Shown: positions 9,561 through 18,394 of the stretch, piece by piece
Numbering within the stretch: the stretch's first letter is position 1
Layout: every line of letters begins with the position of its first letter
NCBI RefSeq assembly: GCF_000440115.1
Contig: NZ_ALMY01000029.1
Coordinates: forward strand, 1-64,000
DNA from: Streptococcus suis YS56
GTDB taxonomy: Bacteria > Bacillota > Bacilli > Lactobacillales > Streptococcaceae
Direction: 5' to 3'
DNA length: 64,000 nt
Program-made: the position numbers and the translations under genes
Notes under the pieces: model-generated
What the model was told of the DNA's origin: nothing
The model's input: the letters and a program-made list of their open reading frames with translations, nothing else
The model's database searches: none

Positions 9561-9588
9561 GTAATTATTTTCGCAGAAAGGAGCAATC

Positions 9589-10038
9589 ATGGGACACACC
9601 ATTGCGGATTTTCGGAATTTACTCAATCAAATTGAACAGATTAGTGAAGCCATTGCCAAGGAATACGATGTGGAGCACCTAGCAGGTCCACAGGGTTGGG
9701 CCTTGTGTTTCATAGCGGAACGGTCTGAAGTTGAAACCTTTGTCAAAGACATTGAAGCCGAGCTGAAGATTTCCAAATCCGTTACCAGTAATCTGGTCAA
9801 GCGAATGGAGAAAAACGGCTTTATTCAGGTTTTGCCATCTCAGGTTGACAGACGCTACAAGCAGGTGGTCTTGACAGAGAAAGGTCAGAGCAAGATTTGT
9901 CACCTAAAAGCCTTTCATGAGGAAATGCACCGCTCGCTTTTTCAGGGAATTCAGAAGGAAGAATTTCATCTGATCAAGCAGGTGGTGGATCAATTAAAAG
10001 AAAATATTCAACACTATAAGGAGAAGAATCATGTTTAA
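9589..10038 (+). CDS. satR: MarR-family repressor of the efflux operon
   Basis: 149 aa winged-helix protein. The DNA-recognition region reads LKISKSVTSNLVKRMEKNGFI (about 63-83) with wing LPSQVDRRYKQVVLTEKG. Known: in S. suis, SatR is a MarR-type repressor of the SatAB fluoroquinolone efflux pump. Here the gene starts the operon and overlaps the first ABC gene by 8 bp, and its promoter carries a palindrome across the -35/-10 spacer, fitting autorepression. The name rests on operon layout and family. Confidence 0.8.
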   Translation: MGHTIADFRNLLNQIEQISEAIAKEYDVEHLAGPQGWALCFIAERSEVETFVKDIEAELKISKSVTSNLVKRMEKNGFIQVLPSQVDRRYKQVVLTEKGQSKICHLKAFHEEMHRSLFQGIQKEEFHLIKQVVDQLKENIQHYKEKNHV

Positions 10039-11737
10039 AGAAGCCATTTTACGTTACAAATGGTATGCCTTGGCATCAGTCTTGCTGACATCTATTGTTG
10101 TAGCGACGACTTTAATGCAGCCAAGTTATTTGCAGGATGTATTGACGGCTGTCTTGGCAAATGATAAGGATGAGATTGTCCGTGTGGGTAAGTTGCTCTT
10201 GGTGATTGCGGGAATTGGTCTTTTGGCTGGTCTGGTTAACACTATTGCTGCGGCGAAAATTTCACAAGGGGTGTCTGCGGATATTCGTGAGCAAACCTTC
10301 CGCAAGATTCAGAGCTTTTCTTATGCTAACGTCGAAGAGTTCAATGCGGGGAACTTGGTTGTTCGGATGACCAACGACGTGACCCAGATTCAAAACTTGA
10401 CCATGATGCTCTTTACTATCTTGCTACGGGTTCCCCTCCTCTTTATCGGAGCCTTCATCATGGCGGTACGGACCATGCCAGAACTCTGGTGGATGATTAT
10501 TCTCATGGTGGTCTTGATCATGGTCATCATGGCAGTTGTCATGGGGCAAATGGGGCCACGCTTTGGTAAATTCCAGTCCCTCATGGACAAGATGAACAGC
10601 ATTGCCAAGGAAAATCTCCGTGGGATTCGTGTGGTTAAGTCCTTTGTCCAGGAGAAAAATCAATATGCTAAATTTAAAGAAGTATCCAATGAGCTTTTGG
10701 ATCTCAACCTCTTTATTGGTTATGGTTTTTCTATCTTGCAACCTTTGATGATGTTTATCTCCTATATGGCGATTTTTGTGTCGCTTTATCTCGTTTCAGG
10801 GATGTTAGACACTAATATCGAAGCAGTTGGGGGCTTTACTTCCTTTATGAGCTACCTCATGCAAATCATGTTTGCCATTATCATGGCTAGCTTTATGGGG
10901 ATGCAGGCTTCACGTGCTGCTATTTCCATTAAACGTTTGAGTGAGGTTTTAGATACAGAGCCAGCAATGACCTTTAAAGAAGGTGCAAAAGAGGACTTGG
11001 ATGGACGGATTGTCTTTGACAATGTCAGCTTCACCTATCCGCATGACACTGAGCCAACTTTGAAAAATATCTCCTTTGAGATTGAGTCTGGTCAAATGGT
11101 CGGTGTGGTCGGTGCGACGGGTGCGGGTAAATCCACTCTTGCCCAGCTCATTCCGCGTTTGTTTGATCCACAAGAAGGGACTGTGTCAATTGGTGGACGT
11201 GATTTGAAAGACATCAGTCAGGAAACCTTGAGAGATACAGTGTCTATCGTTTTGCAAAAAGCTATTCTCTTCTCAGGGACCATTGCAGACAACCTGCGTC
11301 AAGGTGCACCTGGTGCAGATTTGAAACGTTTGGAGCGGGCCGCAGGTATTGCCCAAGCCAAAGAATTTATCGACCGCTTGGATGATACCTATGAGAGCCA
11401 AGTAGAAGAACGTGGAAATAACTTCTCAGGTGGTCAGAAACAGCGGATGTCCATTGCGCGTGGGGTGATTAGTGATCCTAAAGTCTTGGTGCTAGATGAT
11501 TCGACCTCAGCTTTGGATGCTAAATCAGAGAAGTTGGTACAAGAAGCCCTCAACCATGATTTGAAGGGGACAACGACGGTCATCGTTGCTCAGAAGATTT
11601 CTTCTGTTGTCAAAGCTGATAAGATTTTGGTTCTTGATGAAGGTCGCTTGATTGGTCAAGGAACACACGCAGAATTGGTAGCGACAAATGATGTCTACCG
11701 CGAAATCTACGAAACACAGAAAGGGAAGGAAGAATAG
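10031..11737 (+). CDS. satA: ABC multidrug exporter half, degenerate-site subunit
   Basis: 568 aa: six-helix transmembrane domain (about 1-300) then an ATPase domain with Walker A GATGAGKST (about 362), signature NFSGGQKQRMS and Walker B VLVLDDSTSALDA. The residue after the Walker B Asp is Asp instead of the catalytic Glu, the usual mark of the non-canonical half of a heterodimeric exporter. The partner lies in the next gene, separated by zero bases. SatAB exports fluoroquinolones such as norfloxacin and ciprofloxacin in S. suis. Confidence 0.82.
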   Translation: MFKEAILRYKWYALASVLLTSIVVATTLMQPSYLQDVLTAVLANDKDEIVRVGKLLLVIAGIGLLAGLVNTIAAAKISQGVSADIREQTFRKIQSFSYANVEEFNAGNLVVRMTNDVTQIQNLTMMLFTILLRVPLLFIGAFIMAVRTMPELWWMIILMVVLIMVIMAVVMGQMGPRFGKFQSLMDKMNSIAKENLRGIRVVKSFVQEKNQYAKFKEVSNELLDLNLFIGYGFSILQPLMMFISYMAIFVSLYLVSGMLDTNIEAVGGFTSFMSYLMQIMFAIIMASFMGMQASRAAISIKRLSEVLDTEPAMTFKEGAKEDLDGRIVFDNVSFTYPHDTEPTLKNISFEIESGQMVGVVGATGAGKSTLAQLIPRLFDPQEGTVSIGGRDLKDISQETLRDTVSIVLQKAILFSGTIADNLRQGAPGADLKRLERAAGIAQAKEFIDRLDDTYESQVEERGNNFSGGQKQRMSIARGVISDPKVLVLDDSTSALDAKSEKLVQEALNHDLKGTTTVIVAQKISSVVKADKILVLDEGRLIGQGTHAELVATNDVYREIYETQKGKEE

Positions 11738-13522
11738 ATGAAAACACTTAGATTTTTCTGGTTTTATTTTAAACGCTATAAGCTGTCCTTTGCTGTGATT
11801 TTTCTAGCTATTGTGACGGCGACTTATTTGCAGGTTAAGACACCTGTTTTCCTTGGAGATGCGATTGCAGAGATGGGGAAAATTGGTCAGGCTTATTTTG
11901 CTTCGGTGCAAATGGGTCAGTCAGATTTCAAGCCTGACCTAGCTGATTTTAATGGGGTTATGCTCAATCTCTTGTTGGCCTATGTGGCGACGGTGGTATC
12001 AACCTTGATTTATACCCTGCTCTTTACACGCATCGTTGCTCATTCAACCAACCGCATGCGAAAAGGTTTGTTTGGCAAGTTGGAACGCTTGACAGTTGCC
12101 TTCTTTGACAGCCACAAGGATGGGGATATTCTTTCTCGTTTTACCAGTGATTTGGACAATATCCAAAATGCTTTTAACCAGTCCTTGACTCAGGTAGTGA
12201 CCAATATCGCTCTTTACATCGGTATGGTTATCATGATGTTCCGTCAGGATACTCGTTTGGCTTTGGTAACTATCGCATCTACGCCAGTTGCCTTGATTGC
12301 CCTAGTGATTATCATTCGCCTGTCACGGAAATATACTGACAAGCAACAGGCTGCGGTGTCTAAACTCAATGCCTACATGGATGAGAAGATTTCAGGGCAA
12401 AAAGCGATTATTGTACAGGGTGTGCAGGAAGAGACGATTGATGGTTTCTTGGAGCTCAATGAAGAAGTTCGTCGCACAACTTTCAAGGGCCGTTTGTTTG
12501 GTGGGATTCTCTTTCCATTTATGAACGGAATGAGCTTGGTTAATACTGCCATTGTTATCTTTGCAGGCTCCAGCATTGTTCTCAACGATAGTTCACTGGA
12601 AACAGCTGCCGCACTTGGTCTGGTCGTGACTTTTGTTCAATATTCGCAACAGTATTACCAGCCAATCATGCAGATTGCATCTAGCTGGGCAGAATTGCAA
12701 TTGGCTTTCACAGGTGCTCATCGTATTCAGGAAATGTTTGATGAGCCTGAGGAAGTCCGCCCGCAAAACGCTCCGCTATTTACCGAATTAAAAGAAGGTG
12801 TTGAAATTAAGGACATCGACTTTGGCTACCTGCCAGGTCAGAAGGTCTTGGACAAGGTGTCCATTTCAGCTCCTAAGGGCAAAATGGTGGCGGTCGTTGG
12901 TCCGACGGGGTCTGGTAAGACTACCATTATGAACTTGATTAACCGCTTCTACGATGTCAATGGTGGTAGCGTGGCCTTTGACGGTCGCGATATTCGGGAA
13001 TATGATTTGGATAGTTTGCGGGATAAGGTCGGCATTGTCTTGCAGGAGTCAGTGCTCTTCTCTGGTACTATTGCGGACAATATCCGCTTTGGCGATGAGA
13101 GCATTTCGCAGGAAATGGTGGAAACCGCAGCTCGTGCCACCCATATCCACGACTTTATCATGAGCTTGCCAGAGGGTTATGAAACCTTTGTGACCGATGA
13201 TGAGAATGTCTTTTCGACAGGTCAGAAACAACTGATTTCCATTGCCCGTACGCTCTTGACAGATCCACAGGTCTTGATTTTGGACGAAGCAACTTCAAAC
13301 GTTGATACGGTGACGGAAGCCAAAATCCAAAAGGCCATGGAGGCTATTATCGCAGGACGGACCAGCTTCGTCATTGCCCACCGCCTCAAAACCATTCTTA
13401 ATGCGGATGAAATCATCGTCCTCAAAGACGGAAAAGTGATCGAGCAGGGCAACCACAGCCAGCTCCTTAAACTCAATGGCTTCTACGCCGAACTCTACCA
13501 CAACCAGTTTGTGTTTGAATAG
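11738..13522 (+). CDS. satB: ABC multidrug exporter half, canonical-Glu subunit
   Basis: 594 aa: transmembrane domain (about 1-330) and ATPase domain with Walker [10 protein letters not shown] (about 387), signature [11 protein letters not shown] (Thr for the usual first Gly) and Walker [14 protein letters not shown] with catalytic Glu. A variant signature here plus the missing Glu in the partner leaves one fully active ATP site, as in LmrCD/BmrCD-type heterodimers. The last 120 bp recur at 16833-16952 with only synonymous changes. Confidence 0.82.
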   Translation: MKTLRFFWFYFKRYKLSFAVIFLAIVTATYLQVKTPVFLGDAIAEMGKIGQAYFASVQMGQSDFKPDLADFNGVMLNLLLAYVATVVSTLIYTLLFTRIVAHSTNRMRKGLFGKLERLTVAFFDSHKDGDILSRFTSDLDNIQNAFNQSLTQVVTNIALYIGMVIMMFRQDTRLALVTIASTPVALIALVIIIRLSRKYTDKQQAAVSKLNAYMDEKISGQKAIIVQGVQEETIDGFLELNEEVRRTTFKGRLFGGILFPFMNGMSLVNTAIVIFAGSSIVLNDSSLETAAALGLVVTFVQYSQQYYQPIMQIASSWAELQLAFTGAHRIQEMFDEPEEVRPQNAPLFTELKEGVEIKDIDFGYLPGQKVLDKVSISAPKGKMVAVVGPTGSGKTTIMNLINRFYDVNGGSVAFDGRDIREYDLDSLRDKVGIVLQESVLFSGTIADNIRFGDESISQEMVETAARATHIHDFIMSLPEGYETFVTDDENVFSTGQKQLISIARTLLTDPQVLILDEATSNVDTVTEAKIQKAMEAIIAGRTSFVIAHRLKTILNADEIIVLKDGKVIEQGNHSQLLKLNGFYAELYHNQFVFE

Positions 13523-13530
13523 TAAAAAAT

Positions 13531-13597
13531 AACAGCCAAGATAAGCAGGCCACAATCCTTAAACTTTTAGGATGTGGTTTATCTTGGCTGTTTTTGT
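13531..13597. terminator. Long bidirectional terminator after satB
   Basis: ACAGCCAAGATAA (from 13532) pairs with TTATCTTGGCTGT, with an inner CCACAATCCT/AGGATGTGG hairpin, followed by a T-run and preceded by A-rich sequence. It serves satB and the convergent channel gene. Confidence 0.85.
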
Positions 13598-13604
13598 AGT
13601 ATCA

Positions 13605-14399
13605 TTACTGTTCAAGATGGTTGGTTTTGGTCTGATTGAGCCAAGCATAAGCAATTCCAATAAAGAGGCCGGCTCCAAGCCAATTTCCAAAGAAAACAAC
13701 AATCCACTGACGAAGAATATTCACGGTGGTAAAGGTATCTACATTAGTACGAGCAGCATTAAAGGCTAAGAGCATGAATGATGCGAAATTAGCAACTAAG
13801 TGTTCGTTGATAAGGAAAACAAACATAAAAATAGCAGATACAATAACAAAGAATTTGGCGGATTGTTCCTTGAGTAGCATATACCCAAGGATAGCCATAT
13901 TCACAAACATATTGGCAGTAATTCCCTCAAAGAAGTTACTCCAGTCGGATTTTCCTAGTTTGATGGTGACAGCGTTGACAACAAAACTTTCGTTAGATAA
14001 GTTAAGGTAGGAGAAGGACTGATTGAAAAGCCAAGCCAGAATGGTAGCACCTACAAAGTTGAAGAAGGTGCAGTAAAGTAACATCAGCGTTACTTTTTTC
14101 CAAGTAATTTGCTTATAATAGGCACCAGTCGTTAGATACATCATATTAGATGTAGCCAATTCGCCACCAAAAATAAGAACAAAAATCAGTCCGATAGCAA
14201 AGATAAAGGTAAAAACAAAACGCGATAGACTTGGGAATTGACTGGAGATGACATCAGCTCCAATAATACCAACAGCTGTTGACATGGTCAAATAAGCTCC
14301 TGCATACATGGAGCGTAAGGCATAACGGCTTAGACTTTCATCAAAAAGGGATTCTTTTTTTGAAACTGCAACCGAAATTTTTTCTTGAAATGGGGACAT
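13605..14399 (-). CDS. Formate/nitrite (FNT) family channel
   Basis: 264 aa from the ATG preceded by AAGGAGGCCCC; an upstream in-frame extension lacks a better signal. Six transmembrane helices and FNT-typical stretches AGAYLTMSTAVGIIGAD (about 32-48), GGELATSNMMYLTTGAYY and FFGNWLGAGLFIG. Known members are pentameric channels for formate, nitrite, lactate or hydrosulfide. It is the last gene of a three-gene minus-strand group with two flavoproteins, which suggests fermentation-acid or redox-linked transport. Substrate not determined. Confidence 0.85.
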   Translation of the reverse strand: MSPFQEKISVAVSKKESLFDESLSRYALRSMYAGAYLTMSTAVGIIGADVISSQFPSLSRFVFTFIFAIGLIFVLIFGGELATSNMMYLTTGAYYKQITWKKVTLMLLYCTFFNFVGATILAWLFNQSFSYLNLSNESFVVNAVTIKLGKSDWSNFFEGITANMFVNMAILGYMLLKEQSAKFFVIVSAIFMFVFLINEHLVANFASFMLLAFNAARTNVDTFTTVNILRQWIVVFFGNWLGAGLFIGIAYAWLNQTKTNHLEQ

Positions 14400-14481
14400 G
14401 GGGCCTCCTTGTGACATAATCATCAAAAATTTATTGAAAAATATAGTGGAAAGGGAGCCCCTTCCCACTAGTTTTTATTTG

Positions 14482-15717
14482 TTAGTGAGCAGATGCACCA
14501 GAATTGGCATCTGTCGGTGTGGAAGCTGTATGGGTACTACCTGTATCTGAAGCACCAGAGGTTGCATCAACATGGGCAGGAGATGCGGTGTTTCCTGTCC
14601 CCCCCACCAAGCGTTGTCCAGTGGTTTCAAGATACCAATCTAACCATGGCTTAAAATTAAAGATAATTTCATTGATGCCAGCGTAGGACCCGTCAGGATA
14701 GTACATAGCTTGGTAGTTATGAGTATTGATAATTTCAGGTGGTGTGCCTGGGACGATTGTTCGAACGTACTCTTGGTTACCATTACGTAAGGTTCCAACA
14801 ACCCATTCGACATTCTTCATACGAGCAGGAGGTAGCGTACCGTGGACAGTTGACAGGCGATTTCCTACTTGAGCAAGTACCCGTTTACCCAACATGGTTT
14901 CAGGTTCTTGGTGGCTATTGTTGTAATAGAGGAACTGATTGTTATCATCTGCATAGGTCAACTCAAATGGCATGGCGTTGAGGAACATATTGAGTTGGTT
15001 AACTGTTAAAAGACCGTTATCTAATTTAACATACGTATCTCCCTCGACAGCGTTGACCAATTTAGAAGCCTTATCCAGCCAGTCTGGGTCATCTGGGTCC
15101 ACACCTGTGATGGTCGTTGCGATTGGATGGGTACAGTCTAAATCTTCGGGTGCAATTGGCTTGGGTTGCTTCAATTTAGATACAACGCCGACATACTTGA
15201 TAAAGTTGTCTAGACAGCTTTCCAAGAATTTCACAGTCCCTTCATTGATAATGTTCCCTTTATCATCAAAAGCTTCTTTCGCTTTACCAAGGAGGAATTC
15301 ATTACCTGGTAACGTGTAGGCATTGACACCTGGAGCGTCCAAAATTTTTCTCAAGTGGACTTGAGCACGAGACGTTCCTTGGTCGTAGTAAGAAGCCCCG
15401 ATAATCATAACTGGTTTATTTTCAAATGGATGTAAATTGAAACTGAGCCACTCTAGAGTACTCTTAAGAGCAGGTGTGATGGTGTGGTTGTGCTCAGGTG
15501 TAGCAATGATGACACCATCAGCACGTGTGATTTTGTTGTAAAGGTATTGGATCGCAAAACTATTAGACTGGTCTTCGTCCTGATTGAACATTGGGACATC
15601 TTTGATTTCCAAAAGCTCTAATTCAAATTTTACTTTAAAGTGGCGTTGAATAAATTGCAATAGCATGCGGTTATAAGATTGGTCTGCATTAGACCCGACA
15701 ATTCCGACAAATTTCAT
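14482..15717 (-). CDS. NADPH-dependent FMN reductase fused to a PAS-like domain
   Basis: 411 aa. Residues 1-180 form a flavodoxin-like NAD(P)H:FMN reductase ([17 protein letters not shown] phosphate loop, [20 protein letters not shown]). Residues 230-360 resemble the PAS_10 domain of DUF438-type proteins ([21 protein letters not shown]). The tail after about 372 is Ser/Thr/Ala/Gly low complexity ([20 protein letters not shown]). Start ATG follows AGAGGGG. It lies 15 bp after a single-domain paralogue. Likely a cytosolic flavin or quinone reductase with a sensory domain. Confidence 0.78.
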   Translation of the reverse strand: MKFVGIVGSNADQSYNRMLLQFIQRHFKVKFELELLEIKDVPMFNQDEDQSNSFAIQYLYNKITRADGVIIATPEHNHTITPALKSTLEWLSFNLHPFENKPVMIIGASYYDQGTSRAQVHLRKILDAPGVNAYTLPGNEFLLGKAKEAFDDKGNIINEGTVKFLESCLDNFIKYVGVVSKLKQPKPIAPEDLDCTHPIATTITGVDPDDPDWLDKASKLVNAVEGDTYVKLDNGLLTVNQLNMFLNAMPFELTYADDNNQFLYYNNSHQEPETMLGKRVLAQVGNRLSTVHGTLPPARMKNVEWVVGTLRNGNQEYVRTIVPGTPPEIINTHNYQAMYYPDGSYAGINEIIFNFKPWLDWYLETTGQRLVGGTGNTASPAHVDATSGASDTGSTHTASTPTDANSGASAH

Positions 15718-15732
15718 GATTATTCCCCTCTC

Positions 15733-16335
15733 TTACAAGTTTTCCCAGTCAAAGTTTTCAGCTTCTTTTTGAAGTAACTCTTTGGCGCTAGACAGTTTAC
15801 TTGTCATCTTGACAAAGAGACGGAAGTCATCAAAGATGGCATCCAGTTTTTGACTGATTTCTAAATCAATGAGCTCACCGTTTGTATCAAAGGCTTTCAT
15901 GGAATGAGATAGTAAGAACTCATCTGGTAAAACAGTAGCTTTGAGTTCAGGAGCATTGAGAATTTGGCGCAGTTGCAATTGAGCACGGGAAGAACCGAGT
16001 GTTCCGTATGAGGCACCTGTAATCATAACCGGCTTGTTAAGCATAGGGTAGACTCCATATGATACCCAAGCTAGTGCATTCATAAGAACAGCGGGGATCG
16101 AGTGGTCATACTCAGGTGTTCCGATGATGACACCATCAGCACTTTCAATCTTCGCAACTAATTCTTTAACACTTTCTGGCAGTTCACGATTAGCCGGTTT
16201 ATTGAAGACTGGAAGGTCCTTGATTTCAACCAATTCAATATCTGCCTTGTCAGCAAAATGCTGTTTGATGTACTGCAAGAGTTTGCGGTTGGTTGAGCGA
16301 GCGGAGTTGGTTCCGACAAGTCCTAGAAGTTTCAT
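15733..16335 (-). CDS. NADPH-dependent FMN reductase
   Basis: 200 aa from the ATG giving MKLLGLVGTNSARSTNRKLL, preceded by AGAGAGAAG. Flavodoxin-like fold: phosphate loop GTNSARSTNRKLLQYI (about 8-23), DGVIIGTPEYDHSIPAVLMNAL (about 80), GASYGTLGSSRAQLQLRQIL. Paralogous to the N-terminal half of the next gene, pointing to tandem duplication followed by gain of the PAS-like part. First gene of the operon, with a TTGCTT/TATGAT promoter. Confidence 0.85.
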   Translation of the reverse strand: MKLLGLVGTNSARSTNRKLLQYIKQHFADKADIELVEIKDLPVFNKPANRELPESVKELVAKIESADGVIIGTPEYDHSIPAVLMNALAWVSYGVYPMLNKPVMITGASYGTLGSSRAQLQLRQILNAPELKATVLPDEFLLSHSMKAFDTNGELIDLEISQKLDAIFDDFRLFVKMTSKLSSAKELLQKEAENFDWENL

Positions 16336-16369
16336 AGCATCTTCTCTCTTTTCTAAATGTAATATCCTT

Positions 16370-16398
16370 ATCATACCAGTTTACAGGGTGGAAAGCAA
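16370..16398 (-). promoter_or_regulatory. Promoter of the flavoprotein/FNT operon
   Basis: Minus strand: TTGCTT (16398-16393), 17-nt spacer ending TGG, TATGAT (16375-16370). Confidence 0.6.
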
Positions 16399-16447
16399 GC
16401 GTTTTCCTAAACCATACAGAAAATGTTTAAACAATCACGAACTCTTT

Positions 16448-16462
16448 TGGTATAATAGTATT
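16448..16462 (+). promoter_or_regulatory. Extended -10 promoter abutting a start codon
   Basis: TGG-TATAAT (16448-16456), then AGTATT and the ATG at 16463. No Shine-Dalgarno is present and the expected transcription start coincides with the start codon. Confidence 0.6.
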
Positions 16463-16822
16463 ATGAAAAAAATTGTTTATCTAGTAGCTGGTTTTGTTAG
16501 TCTTGCTATTGGCATGATTGGGATTGTTCTACCTATCATTCCAACAACGCCTCTTTTACTTTTGGCTGGATTTTGTTTTGCTAGAAGCTCTAAAAATTTT
16601 GAAAAATGGCTACGCAATACAAAAATTTATCAATTTTACGTAGCGGATTATGCTGAAACCAAAGCCATTTCCCGTAAACGGAAAAAACAAATTATCTGGC
16701 AAATCTACATACTCATGGGGATTTCCATTTGGTTGGCTCCTGTACTATTTGTCAAAATTGGACTTGGCTTGCTGACAGTCTTTATTACTTACTATCTTTT
16801 TTGGGTTATACCAGAGAAATAG
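16463..16822 (+). CDS. YbaN/DUF454 family inner-membrane protein
   Basis: 119 aa. The DUF454 pattern is clear: [28 protein letters not shown] (about 15-42), then KFYxxY-like and basic RKRKKQ segments and two more transmembrane helices. Three or four membrane segments in total. Function unknown across the family. The chosen ATG is the only start compatible with the conserved N-terminus and appears leaderless. It is the last intact gene before the satB 3'-end copy. Confidence 0.85.
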   Translation: MKKIVYLVAGFVSLAIGMIGIVLPIIPTTPLLLLAGFCFARSSKNFEKWLRNTKIYQFYVADYAETKAISRKRKKQIIWQIYILMGISIWLAPVLFVKIGLGLLTVFITYYLFWVIPEK

Positions 16823-16832
16823 ATCCAGACTT

Positions 16833-16952
16833 GCGGACGAAATCATCGTTCTCAAAGACGGAAAAGTCATCGAGCAAGGCAACCACAGCCAGCTTCTCAA
16901 GCTTAATGGTTTCTACGCCGAACTCTACCACAACCAGTTCGTGTTTGAATAA
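16833..16952 (+). pseudogene. Second copy of the satB 3' end
   Basis: 120 bp aligned without gaps to 13403-13522, the last 39 codons and stop of satB. Eleven differences are visible (GAT/GAC, GTC/GTT, GTG/GTC, CAG/CAA, CTC/CTT and so on), every one synonymous, including the TAG/TAA stops. The fragment has no start. It therefore derives from a divergent but functional satB, not from decay of the local copy. It and satB form direct repeats around 13523-16832. Confidence 0.9.
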
Positions 16953-17197
16953 TATCCTTCGAAAATCAGAGCCAGACTTTGTTGCTGGGACGGCTTCAAT
17001 GAAGGTTTTCAGTCTGATTACTGGAAATTATAGTCATTTAGTTTATCTTTGATTACTTCGTTAACTCGCTTTGCCGTACTCCAGTACAGCCTGCAGCTCG
17101 TTGCCTTGTACTAAAAGCAAACTAAACGACTATATGTGAAGAACAGAGGTTTATTTACATCTGCGTCGCATAGTCCGATTTTGATTTTCATTGAGTA
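16953..17197. repeat. RUP-like element interrupted by another repeat
   Basis: Left end CCTTCGAAAATC and right end GATTTTCATTGAGTA match the ends of the intact 102-bp copy at 28159-28260 and the termini of the pneumococcal RUP repeat. The interior is split by the palindromic element at 17030-17135. It begins at the stop of the satB fragment. Confidence 0.7.
17030..17135. repeat. Terminal-inverted-repeat element B, copy 1
   Basis: 106 bp with imperfect terminal inverted repeats: ATAGTCATTTAGTTTATC at the left, AAACTAAACGACTAT at the right. Interior shares GTACTCCAGTACAGCCTGCA and CTCGTTGCC with copies at 24453 and 55421. No coding capacity; MITE-like. Confidence 0.75.
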
Positions 17198-17211
17198 AGA
17201 ACGTGAACAGC

Positions 17212-17251
17212 AAAAACCAGTCAATCTATTTCTGTGATTGACTGGTTTTTA
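17212..17251. terminator. Bidirectional terminator
   Basis: AAAAACCAGTCAATC pairs with GATTGACTGGTTTTT. On the minus strand it would end the small-protein/phospholipase operon. Confidence 0.8.
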
Positions 17252-17374
17252 AGTATGTGTTCTACAAGACTTCAAGTTTAAGATAGATAACTTGATGCAT
17301 TCAGTCTTGTATAGATTTTCTTGGAATGTTTTCTTGTTCATCTGATGTAGTTTATTTGCAATTTCTTTGTATGA

Positions 17375-17563
17375 CTAGGTGTCATTTTTGGTTACTAAGA
17401 GATAAGCAACTGAAAAACCGACACTAATCCCTAAGGTAATCCACCATTTGAAGGGTTGGTGCAAGATCCAAGAGCGAAGTCCACTAAGTAGGAAAACAAC
17501 TAGGTGTAGACCAATCAGAGTGAAAACTGTCGATGTTTTATGAAAGAGCTTGGTTCGTTTCAT
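17375..17563 (-). CDS. Small membrane protein, 62 aa
   Basis: Two predicted transmembrane segments (VFTLIGLHLVVFLLSG and WWITLGISVGFSVAYLLV) with a basic N-terminus. ATG preceded by GGAAAGGA. I do not recognise the family. Last gene of the minus-strand cluster containing an immunity-like pseudogene and a secreted phospholipase, so an immunity, export or accessory membrane role is possible but unproven. Confidence 0.6.
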   Translation of the reverse strand: MKRTKLFHKTSTVFTLIGLHLVVFLLSGLRSWILHQPFKWWITLGISVGFSVAYLLVTKNDT

Positions 17564-17597
17564 AACTGTTTTCCTTTCCCCAATGCTCTATGTGGGA

Positions 17598-17741
17598 TTA
17601 AAATAGAAAAGAAAGTGAACTTGCCAGAGCAATAAGTAGGAAAATCCCTTTCCAAATTGGGAAATCTTTCTGAATGAACTTGTCCCCGTACAATGCAAGG
17701 GCTAGAGAAATCCAGAGAATGATTATTTTCAAGTAAACCAT
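17598..17741 (-). CDS. Small membrane peptide, 47 aa
   Basis: Sequence begins MVYLKIIILWISLALALYG and ends in LLIALASSLSFLF. A strong TTAGGAGG lies 8 bases before the ATG, which makes translation likely despite the size. Two hydrophobic helices are split by DKFIQKDFPIWK. It could be a bacteriocin-immunity peptide, a leaderless bacteriocin or a membrane accessory protein. No family recognised. Confidence 0.6.
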   Translation of the reverse strand: MVYLKIIILWISLALALYGDKFIQKDFPIWKGIFLLIALASSLSFLF

Positions 17742-17828
17742 GGTGAGCACCTCCTAAGAAAGGGGTTGAATTTATCTGTGAGATTAGTAGATAATCAAGA
17801 TATTTATGTTGGTTATGTCCATTCCCAT

Positions 17829-18117
17829 TTATTTAGTTTTTGGAACAAGAAAATTCAAAATCGCAGCAGCTCGTGTTGCTGGGTGCTGTCTGTTTATTTC
17901 AAGGAATAACTCTAAAACTTCTGGAGTCAATGAGTTGCTTATTGCGAGAGGCGAAAGTTCTTGTTTTAAGTAAGAGATGACCTTTAAAAGGTATTCGTCA
18001 TGTTGAAAGGGCAGTTTGTGCATGTTGTAATATCGTAAGCTCTTGGACCGATAAGATTTGTGTGTTAAGGATAGTCTCAATTTGCCCTAATAAAGTTTTG
18101 TTCGTTTTGATATCCAT
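17829..18117 (-). pseudogene. Bacteriocin-immunity-like gene with a +1 frameshift
   Basis: From ATG 18117 one frame gives MDIKTNKTLLGQIETILNTQ and runs through QHAQTALST to a TGA. The next frame then continues with HDEYLLKVISYLKQELSPLA, ISNSLTPEVLELFLEINRQ and LNFLVPKTK. Joined, about 95 aa resemble enterocin A-type (class IIa) immunity proteins, which are four-helix cytosolic proteins of this size. The span of 289 bp is not a multiple of three, confirming a one-base defect near the TTTCAACATGAC stretch. Confidence 0.65.
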
Positions 18118-18156
18118 TATTGTCTATCTTTACATATATATCACAAAATTCGAAGA

Positions 18157-18372
18157 CTAAGTATTGATTCCCAGTACGACAACAAATGTTGCAAGATAGG
18201 CTATGAAAAGCAAAAATAGGCTATAGAGACCAATGATTCCCCATTTTTTTGCAGGAGATACTTGCTTTTTATTTAATGTTTTAACTAGTTTATAACCTAG
18301 GAATAAACAAGCAAGGAATAGAATGAGTGCTAATAGTTTTATGATTAAAAAAATGATGAATGTAGCAGCCAT
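18157..18372 (-). CDS. Small membrane protein, 71 aa
   Basis: Two transmembrane segments (FIIFLIIKLLALILFLACLFLG and WGIIGLYSLFLLFIAYLATFVV) joined by a basic loop KTLNKKQVSPAKK. Start supported by TAGGAGG seven bases upstream. It follows the phospholipase gene by 22 bp in the same direction. Function unknown; the size and position fit a self-protection protein for the phospholipase or for a bacteriocin. Confidence 0.65.
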   Translation of the reverse strand: MAATFIIFLIIKLLALILFLACLFLGYKLVKTLNKKQVSPAKKWGIIGLYSLFLLFIAYLATFVVVLGINT

Positions 18373-18394
18373 GGTTGCACCTCCTAGCTATGTT

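Noticed and set aside
13523..16832. Calling the segment between the two satB ends an integrative element
   Set aside because: No integrase, transposase or replication gene is present; only the repeat scar is certain, so it is listed as a finding instead.
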